From contig JAFXZM010000036.1 in assembly GCA_017541275.1 (NCBI GenBank), positions 22,641-86,640 of the forward strand: a DNA stretch of 64,000 bases, written 5' to 3'. Source of the stretch: Oscillospiraceae bacterium (lineage in GTDB: Bacteria > Bacillota > Clostridia > Oscillospirales > Ruminococcaceae). Every line of letters starts with the position of its first letter. Position 1 is the stretch's first letter. The notes beneath the pieces were generated by a model that saw nothing but the letters and a program-made list of their open reading frames with translations, was not told the origin of the DNA and did no database searches. The position numbers and the translations under genes are program-made. This document shows, one piece after another, positions 1 through 6,600 of the stretch.

Positions 1-107
1 AAGCCGCCTGTCACCAGAATCACCGCATCCACGACATTTTCGAGTCTGATTTTGTCATATTTCCCCTCGACGACGATAGCGGGGACGACCTTTCTGCGGC
101 CGGTCAT
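1..107 (-). CDS. rnmV: RNase M5-like Toprim protein, N-terminal part only
   Basis: The minus strand opens with ATG at 107 and reads through the window edge for 35 residues. The Toprim first strand with its acidic residue is visible as VVEGKYDK, followed by VVDAVILVTGG. This matches the start of ribonuclease M5, which matures 5S rRNA. Other small Toprim proteins begin in the same way, so the exact name is not certain. Its ATG overlaps the holA stop codon (ATGA), so the two genes are translationally coupled. The Toprim DxD motif would lie outside the window. Confidence 0.7.
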   Translation of the reverse strand, partial: MTGRRKVVPAIVVEGKYDKIRLENVVDAVILVTGG

Positions 108-1186
108 CCGGTGACCTCCGTCCCGTCGCGCCGGACATGCAGCATCCGGACGATAGCCTGCTCCAGCAGCATTCTGGGCGGTGTTCTGGTTGATTTGCAG
201 TTTTTATCGGTCATGCGCAGGATGCGGATACAGGTGCGGAGCTGCGGCAGGCTCATTGCGCCGCAGTCGCGCATCGCATTTTTTACTGCAAATTCCCGGT
301 TTTTCGGATAACCGAAATCGGCAGCGATCTCCTGCTGCTGCTTTGCCGCGCCCTGACCGAGCTTGGCACGGTAAAGGTCGGTGAAGGTGCCGCTCAGAAC
401 GGTAAGCAGACTGAGAATGGTTTTTGTATCCTCCGATCTGGCGGTGAGCTGCTCCAGCAGTCTCAGCGCAGCACGGCCGTTTCCGTTGGTGACCGCCCTT
501 GCGAGCCGGAAGGCATCGGCATCGGGCAGCGCCGCGACCAGCGCATCGAGCATATCCGGCGTAATCGGCCCGCCGTCCGCACAGGCAAGCAGCTTGTCCA
601 GCTCAGTGTGAATCAGCGTGCTGTCGCAGAGGCAGCGGTTTGCGAGCTCCTCCGCGTCGTGCCTGCTGATCTCGGAGCCGTGCCGCTTTGCGCGCTCCAT
701 GATCTGTTTGCCGAGCATGATCGCATTTTTCTTTTCGCAGATGCAGAGCACACCGTTTTTCTCGAAAAACGCGGTTATTTTTTTGAATTTCGGCAGAATC
801 GACGGCTCATTCCGGCGAATCTCATAAACCGGAACCGACGTCATCACGATGAGCACGACCGTCTGCGGCGCAAGCTCCGAGAAGATCGCCGTCATGCGTT
901 CGAGATCGGCGGCGGGCACAGCATCAGGGTCGAGATCGCGGATGACAATGAGGTTCACCGGCTGAAACATCGGGCAAAAGCTGCAAGCATCCGCCAGCCG
1001 GTCGAGGTCGGGCGCCTGTCCGTCAAACACGGTGTCAGAGAGCGCATCGCCGTCCGTCAGCTTTTTGCGAATGCGCTTTTCGGTCTGCGTGACCGTCAGG
1101 GTATCCTCCCCGCAGAGAAAGCAGAGCTGCGGCGGGGTCTCACTCCCGACCTGCTTGATCAGATCGGCTGCTGTCAGCTTCGGCAC
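104..1186 (-). CDS. holA: DNA polymerase III subunit delta (clamp loader)
   Basis: A 360-residue protein with the HolA layout: an N-terminal AAA+-like region (LCFLCGEDTLTVTQTEKRI, matching the YLLYGEE-type start of the family), a middle region with IVIRDLD and the PKFKKITAFFEK segment, then the helical lid and collar. Delta opens the beta clamp within the clamp loader. I placed the start at GTG 1186 because AGGAGGTGAACGCC sits directly before it; the longer reading upstream runs into a dispersed repeat and has no such site. It overlaps the following RNase M5-like gene by four bases. Confidence 0.85.
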   Translation of the reverse strand: MPKLTAADLIKQVGSETPPQLCFLCGEDTLTVTQTEKRIRKKLTDGDALSDTVFDGQAPDLDRLADACSFCPMFQPVNLIVIRDLDPDAVPAADLERMTAIFSELAPQTVVLIVMTSVPVYEIRRNEPSILPKFKKITAFFEKNGVLCICEKKNAIMLGKQIMERAKRHGSEISRHDAEELANRCLCDSTLIHTELDKLLACADGGPITPDMLDALVAALPDADAFRLARAVTNGNGRAALRLLEQLTARSEDTKTILSLLTVLSGTFTDLYRAKLGQGAAKQQQEIAADFGYPKNREFAVKNAMRDCGAMSLPQLRTCIRILRMTDKNCKSTRTPPRMLLEQAIVRMLHVRRDGTEVTG

Positions 1187-1204
1187 GGCGTTCACCTCCT
1201 TTGG

Positions 1205-1283
1205 TTGGATCGCTTCGCGATGATTATGAATGGGCTTCGCCCAAACCCACCAAAGGGACATTGTCCCTTTGGAATCCCATTGA
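1205..1283 (-). repeat. Dispersed intergenic repeat, module alpha
   Basis: Read on the minus strand this is TGGGATTCC, then the hairpin AAAGGGACAATGTCCCTTT, then GGTGGGTTTGGGCGAAGCCCA, then ATCATCGCGAAGCGAT. The same string with small changes is found on the plus strand at about 34860-34945. It ends only a few bases before the holA ribosome binding site, so it lies in the holA leader. Confidence 0.75.
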
Positions 1284-1318
1284 AAAATACATGTAATCCT
1301 AATCCGTCGAAGGCAAAT

Positions 1319-1783
1319 TCAATTTCCGGTATAAAAATCCTGCTTCTTCATAGCATCAGAAAGCATCTGCTTCTGCTCGTCATTCAACGGATAGTACATC
1401 ATTTTAACGTCAAAAACGCGGATTGCATACGCGAGATGTGAATTTCCCTGAAGCTGTTTATATTCTTCTTCACTGCAAACGACAATATATTTCCGGAGCG
1501 TTTTTCCGATCGCTTTCTCATACATCGCCATTTTTAGAATATCTGCGGCAACTTTATGCCGCTGAGCAGACTTCAGCTTTCCGAGATGCGTATGAATTTC
1601 GCCGATCACGCCCGCAGATTCAGAATAGAAATCGGGTACAGTCACGATTTCAGGGCAGTCCGGAAAAGGAAGCCTCGGATTTGGGTTCAATGCTTCAACG
1701 GACAATTCAGTTTGAACCCACTTAAATACATCATCTTCAAGTTGCCTCTGTACGGCAGCATCAGCATCTGCAAATTGCTTCAT
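1319..1783 (-). CDS. Hypothetical protein, possible PD-(D/E)XK-like fold
   Basis: A 154-residue protein without signal peptide or membrane segment. I chose ATG 1783 because AAGGGGG lies about eight bases upstream; the longer reading begins inside a dispersed repeat. The central part has PDFYSES, then GEIHTHLGKLKSAQRHKVAADILKM split over two helices, then the strand KYIVVCS. The order PD ... ExH plus a Lys/Gln-rich helix is reminiscent of PD-(D/E)XK nuclease-like folds, but this is a weak resemblance. It is flanked on both sides by dispersed repeats. No function can be given. Confidence 0.65.
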   Translation of the reverse strand: MKQFADADAAVQRQLEDDVFKWVQTELSVEALNPNPRLPFPDCPEIVTVPDFYSESAGVIGEIHTHLGKLKSAQRHKVAADILKMAMYEKAIGKTLRKYIVVCSEEEYKQLQGNSHLAYAIRVFDVKMMYYPLNDEQKQMLSDAMKKQDFYTGN

Positions 1784-1804
1784 ATACGGCCCCCTTTTTG
1801 TACT

Positions 1805-1875
1805 GACAGTGGGATTCTTAAGGGGCATTTGTCCCTTAAGCAGGGGTTTGGGGGCAGCGCCCCCATTTAAAATCC
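1805..1875 (-). repeat. Dispersed intergenic repeat, module beta
   Basis: The plus-strand text GTGGGATTCTTAAGGGG ... CCCTTAAG followed by CAGGGGTTTGGGGGC and AGCGCCCCCA contains two hairpins. The reverse complement of 34762-34831 matches it closely. It lies between cysS and the hypothetical gene downstream and may also serve as the cysS terminator. Confidence 0.7.
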
Positions 1876-1891
1876 GCCGGAGGCACCTACA

Positions 1892-3304
1892 TCACTTCTT
1901 CGTGATCTCCGTACCTGCACGGGTCTCACGGATTTCCCAGCCGAGCGCCGCGATCTGATCGCGCAGGGCATCGGCTTTTGCGAAGTCCTTGGCCTTGCGG
2001 GCTTCTTTGCGCGCCTCGACCAGTTCAAGAACCTCCGCCGGGATCTCCGGCGCAGCGTCTTTTTCGGCATCCAGTGCCTTGGCGGCTTCGAGCAGATTCA
2101 GTGAGAGCTCTTTGTCCATTTCCGCGATTGCCGCAGCCTTCGTCGCGCCGGAGGCATCGGCCTTCAGCACATCGTACAGCGCCGTGACTGCAAGCGCGGT
2201 ATTCAGGTCATTGTCCATCGCCTCGCGGAAGCTTTTGAGCAGTGCATCCTTTCCGGCCTCATCCGGTGCGCCCGTATCATCGAGCAGCGGGCGGATCTTC
2301 GCAATCAGCTTTTTGTATGCGCCCTGTGCATTGTCGAGATTTTCCCACGTAAACACGAGCGATTTGCGGTAATGCGACTGCAGGCAGAAGAAGCGGTATG
2401 CCATGGGGTCATAGCCCTTTTCTTCGAGCAGCGAAACCGTCAGGAATTCGCCCTTTGACTTGCTCATTTTGCCGCTGCTTGTGTTCAGGTGCAGCACATG
2501 GAACCAGTGCGGGCACCACTCATGCCCCAGCAATGCCTCACTCTGCGCGATCTCGTTTGTATGATGCGGAAACACATTGTCGATGCCGCCGCAGTGCAGA
2601 TCAAGATATTCGCCGGCATATTTCATGCTGATGCAAGAGCATTCGATATGCCAGCCGGGGTAGCCGAGGCCCCACGGGCTTTCCCATTTCAGCTCCTGAT
2701 CGTCAAACTTGGACTTGGTGAACCAGAGAACGAAATCGGCTTTGTTGCGCTTATTTGCGTCACCCTCAACGCCCTCGCGCACACCGACTTCGAGGTCTTC
2801 CTCCCTGAAATCATGGAAGCGGTAATACTGTTCGAGCTTGGAGGTATCAAAATAGACATTGCCGCCGGCTTCATAGGCATAGCCTTTTTCGAGCAGCTTC
2901 TGCACGGCCGCAATGAAGTCATCAATGCAGCCGGTCGCGGGCTGCACGATCTCAGGCCGCTTGATATTCAGCTTTTGGCAGTCAGAAAAGAACGCATCTG
3001 TGTAATATTTTGCAATCTCCATGACAGTTTTGTGCTCACGCTTAGCGCCCTTGAGCATTTTGTCATCGCCGGTATCGCCGTCTGAGGTAAGATGTCCGAC
3101 ATCGGTGATATTCATGATGCGCAGGACATCAAGGCCGGTTGCGGAGAGATGCTTTTCCAGCACATCCTCCATGATGTAGGTGCGCAGGTTGCCGATATGG
3201 GCAAAATGATAGACGGTCGGGCCGCAGGTATACATTTTCACCCTGCCCGGCTCCTTGGTTCGGAATAGTTCCTTTTGTCTCGTCAGAGAATTGTACAGCA
3301 GCAT
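1892..3304 (-). CDS. cysS: Cysteinyl-tRNA synthetase
   Basis: A 470-residue class I aminoacyl-tRNA synthetase that charges tRNA-Cys. Visible signatures are the zinc-binding CGPTVY with Cys27, the HIGH-type motif as AHIGN at about 35-39, HIECS and HCGGIDNVFPHH in the catalytic core, and the KMSKS loop inside SGKMSKSKG. The C-terminal third is the usual helical anticodon-binding region. Length is normal for the family. ATG 3304 is preceded by GAGGAGCAAGAAATT; longer readings run through the promoter. It has its own promoter at 3359-3387. Confidence 0.97.
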   Translation of the reverse strand: MLLYNSLTRQKELFRTKEPGRVKMYTCGPTVYHFAHIGNLRTYIMEDVLEKHLSATGLDVLRIMNITDVGHLTSDGDTGDDKMLKGAKREHKTVMEIAKYYTDAFFSDCQKLNIKRPEIVQPATGCIDDFIAAVQKLLEKGYAYEAGGNVYFDTSKLEQYYRFHDFREEDLEVGVREGVEGDANKRNKADFVLWFTKSKFDDQELKWESPWGLGYPGWHIECSCISMKYAGEYLDLHCGGIDNVFPHHTNEIAQSEALLGHEWCPHWFHVLHLNTSSGKMSKSKGEFLTVSLLEEKGYDPMAYRFFCLQSHYRKSLVFTWENLDNAQGAYKKLIAKIRPLLDDTGAPDEAGKDALLKSFREAMDNDLNTALAVTALYDVLKADASGATKAAAIAEMDKELSLNLLEAAKALDAEKDAAPEIPAEVLELVEARKEARKAKDFAKADALRDQIAALGWEIRETRAGTEITKK

Positions 3305-3358
3305 AATTTCTTGCTCCTCTCGCGGTTGTAATGCATCAGCCGATATTTTTACTTCTAC

Positions 3359-3387
3359 ATTATAGCACATAATGCAAAAAAGTGCAA
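3359..3387 (-). promoter_or_regulatory. cysS promoter
   Basis: On the minus strand TTGCAC (3382-3387), a 17-base spacer and TATAAT (3359-3364). The stretch before and over the -35, GCTCCCATTGCACTTTT, is repeated almost exactly at the site-2 protease promoter at 40.5 kb. Confidence 0.8.
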
Positions 3388-3454
3388 TGGGAGCAGGAAA
3401 AATATTCACCGGCCGCTCTGCGCGGTATCTCCGATGGATTGATGTGGTATTTCC

Positions 3455-3540
3455 GATGGATGCAAAATGGGGACTCCGTTCCCATACCCCCGCCGGGGGC
3501 ATTGTCCCGCCGCTGCGCTGGGGCGGGTTTTGCAAAGCGA
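3455..3540 (-). repeat. Variant of dispersed repeat beta
   Basis: Minus-strand reading ends GCGGGGGTATGGGAACGGAG then TCCCCATT, parallel to the 34.8 kb copy with GGGGTTTGGGGACGGAG then TCCCCATT. It includes a GC-rich hairpin (GGCGGG / CCCGCC). It lies between cysS and the giant dockerin protein. Confidence 0.55.
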
Positions 3541-3578
3541 GCGCCAAATATCAATGCGATACCTCTATCGACAAACTG

Positions 3579-3607
3579 AGCTCCGGTACGGGATGTACCG
3601 GAGCTCA
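3579..3607 (-). terminator. Terminator of the giant dockerin protein gene
   Basis: A perfect stem GAGCTCCGGTAC / GTACCGGAGCTC with a five-base loop, 11 bases after the stop codon. On the minus strand it is followed by AGTTTGTCG rather than a long T tract, a tail shared with terminators at 34.7, 46.0 and 50.0 kb. Confidence 0.75.
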
Positions 3608-3617
3608 GCCGCAATCA

Positions 3618-6600
3618 TCAGGGCTGCTTCAGCAGCTTGTCGAACAGTGCTGTCAGATCGAAAACCGTAATCAGCCCGTCTTCATCAACGTCTGCATTTT
3701 CGTCTGCGGTGAAGTCATCACTTTCAGTCTCGGCGATCAGCCTTGCCAGCCGGACTGCATCTGCCATACTCAGCGAACGGTCTGCATCCAGATCGCCGCT
3801 CAGCGGATGAACCGTCTGCGCGATCAGTCTGCCTGTGCCGTCCTCAGCATCTGCCCGGATGCCGACTGTTGTTTCGTCGATCTCATAGATATGAACCGCT
3901 TTATACGGTGTCGAGAAGGTCACGCTTGCTTCATTGTCTTCATTGCTCACGCTGACCGTCACATTCTTCAGCGAATCGCCCTTGAGCAGCCAGCCGCCGG
4001 TTTCCTCCGGCGTGAGCTGCACATGTCCGCCGTCCGTTCCGGTGACGGTAAGCTGATACCAGTCCGTCGGGTGATAGCCCTCATCCTGCACCATGGAAAG
4101 CCGGTATTCGCCGGATACATTCTCACAGTCCAGACGGGAGGCCGGACTCACGGTGATGCGTGTCGCAGTTTCCGCCGAGGCTTCCAGCAGGCAGTGCTCA
4201 TATTCCATATCCAGCTCCAGCTTCTGCGCCTTGCGTGCCGAAACATAATAGCAGCGGTCGCCGTACACAACGGCGGTCAGATGTCCGGGGTCATTCTCGC
4301 CGAAGAAGTTTGCTGTATAGAGAATGCTGTTCTTGTCGTTTTCGGCATGGAATCCGCCGTCATACGGGTCGCTTGGTGCCTGATTGATCTGGCTTTCACC
4401 GGTCGGGCTCAGCACCCGCATCTCTGCATAATACCCGTCTTCATACAGCTCTTCGCCATCCAGCTCTGCGAGCGTGTCCGTGCCGTTAACCGGTCCTCTG
4501 TAGTTCAGAATCTCCGGGTCATTGCAGATAAAGCCGATCTCGCCGAGATAGGCCTGACGCTGCGTGCCGGATATGCCCTTGCTGCGGATTGCCTTCTGTC
4601 CGTATTCCGCTTCGTCATTCGTCATTTTTATCAGCCATTCGCCGGTGTCGGAATTGATATACATGTTATACATATCTGTTTTCAGATTGGGGTCCTCATT
4701 GGGATTGTAAATCAGAATGCGCTTGTCAGCAGCGAAATACTCGGTTCCCTCTGCGTATTCGAGCGGAATAGTCTGAATTCCGAGAGGCTCAACGTCATAG
4801 GCCACAACCGCATGGCCGTAGCAGTTTTTGTCGCTGTCTTTGTAGGTGTAGCAGAGCAGCGTCGGCTTGCCGGCCTCAACGGTCTGAATCAGCAGGTCAG
4901 ACTTGGCCTTGTCGTTGCCGGCGTAATCCTTCTGGAAGCGGCGGATGCGCTGAGACACCGGCTTCGTGAACTGAATCATCTGGTAACAGTTGATAAGAAT
5001 CTGAGTCTGCTCGGAGAGGTTGCCGCTGTTGACGCTGCTCAGGCATTTGATGCCCTGCGCGAGCTGTCCGGCATCAATGACGCCCTGTCCCACGAGGATC
5101 GCGGTTGACGACATGCCCCAGCAGGAGCCCTTCCACTGCATCAGCTCGGATTGCACCCGCTTCCGCTCGGTATTGCTGAGCGAACCCATGAACGATTTGA
5201 ACACGCCGCCATCGAGCATGGAATCCTCAATGTAAACATTATACCTGAAGACCTTTTTGGAGAAAAACTGCGATTCATTCGGGACACCCCAGTGATCCGC
5301 GCCGTAGTCGAATTTTCGGGCGGTGGTTGTGGTGGTCGTGGTGGTCGTGGTAGTTTCCGTTGTGGTTGTTGTGGCGGTTGTTGTGGTTGTGGTCGTTGTT
5401 GTAGTAGTGGTGGTCGAGGTTGTTGTCGTGGTTGTTGTTGTCGAAGTCGTCGTTGTTGTAGTCGTTGTAGTGGTCGAAGTGGTTGTGCTGGTTGATGTCG
5501 TTGTGGATGTGGTTGTCGTGGTGGTGGCGGTCGAAGTTGTAGCGGTAGTAGTGCCGGTTGTAGCGGTGGGGGTAGTATCCGTATACGGCTCGGTGTCCAA
5601 GCTCACAAAGGTATTCCGGTTTCTGTCAGCATATGTCTGCGCCGTCGAGCCGGTATAGCCGTGAATGACAATATTGCCCGGTATCGTGTTGCTATAATTG
5701 GCGATCTTACAGTCAGTGCTCAGAATATAGATATCCTGCATGCCGGTGCAGCCCATAAATGCAAATGTGCCGATGCTCTCTGTTCTGGCCGGAGCCGTAA
5801 AGGAGGCGAGGCTGGTGCAGCCCGCAAATGCGCCTATTCCGATTTTTCTGAGGCTGTCCGGAACCGTAACGGAGGTCAGGTTCGCACAATCATCAAACGC
5901 ATAGTCTCCGATGTTCTTGACACCTTTTCCGAGCACAACTTTTTTGATATTGCCGCTGTATTTCTGCCACGGCTGCTCGTCATACGCACCCCAGTCCGGC
6001 ATCTCAAATACTGTTCCCTCCAGCAAAGTCGGCTCTTCCTCGTTGAAAATTGTCAACGTGCCATCGCTGTCAAGCGTCCATGTCAGGCTTGGGCCGCATT
6101 CGCCGGAGGCAATGATGCCGGACGGCGCGGCGGTTGCCGCAGTTGTGGTGGTTGTCGTAGATGTGCTGGTCGTCGTTGTAGCTGTTGCGTATGTGGTGGT
6201 GGTTGTGGTTGTCGTGGTTGTGGTTGTCGTGGTTGTCGTGGTTGTAGTGGTTGTAGTCGGCGCGGTGGTTGTGTAAGTTGTTGTCGTCGGAGTCGTAGTG
6301 AGCGTTGTAGTTGTGGTGGTTATAGTTACGGTGGTCGTAGTGGATGTTGTCATTGTCATCGTGGGAATGGTCTCTGTTATTACAAAGTTGTCAATAGTAT
6401 CAAATGGGATATTATTCTTCTGCGCAAAACTCTCTGCATAGGACCCGGGTATACCATAGATCGTTTCTTTTGTACAATTTGAAAATGCGTTATCTGCTAT
6501 TTTTCTAATGCTATCCGGAATTAATACAGAAGTAAGAGAATAGCAGTTAACAAAAGTGTAATTATTTATTTCGGTTAAAGAATCAGGAATAGAAACATGC

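Noticed and set aside
5323-5658. Plus-strand frame of nearly pure Val
   Set aside because: It is the complement of the poly-Thr linker codons of the giant dockerin protein and has no ribosome site.
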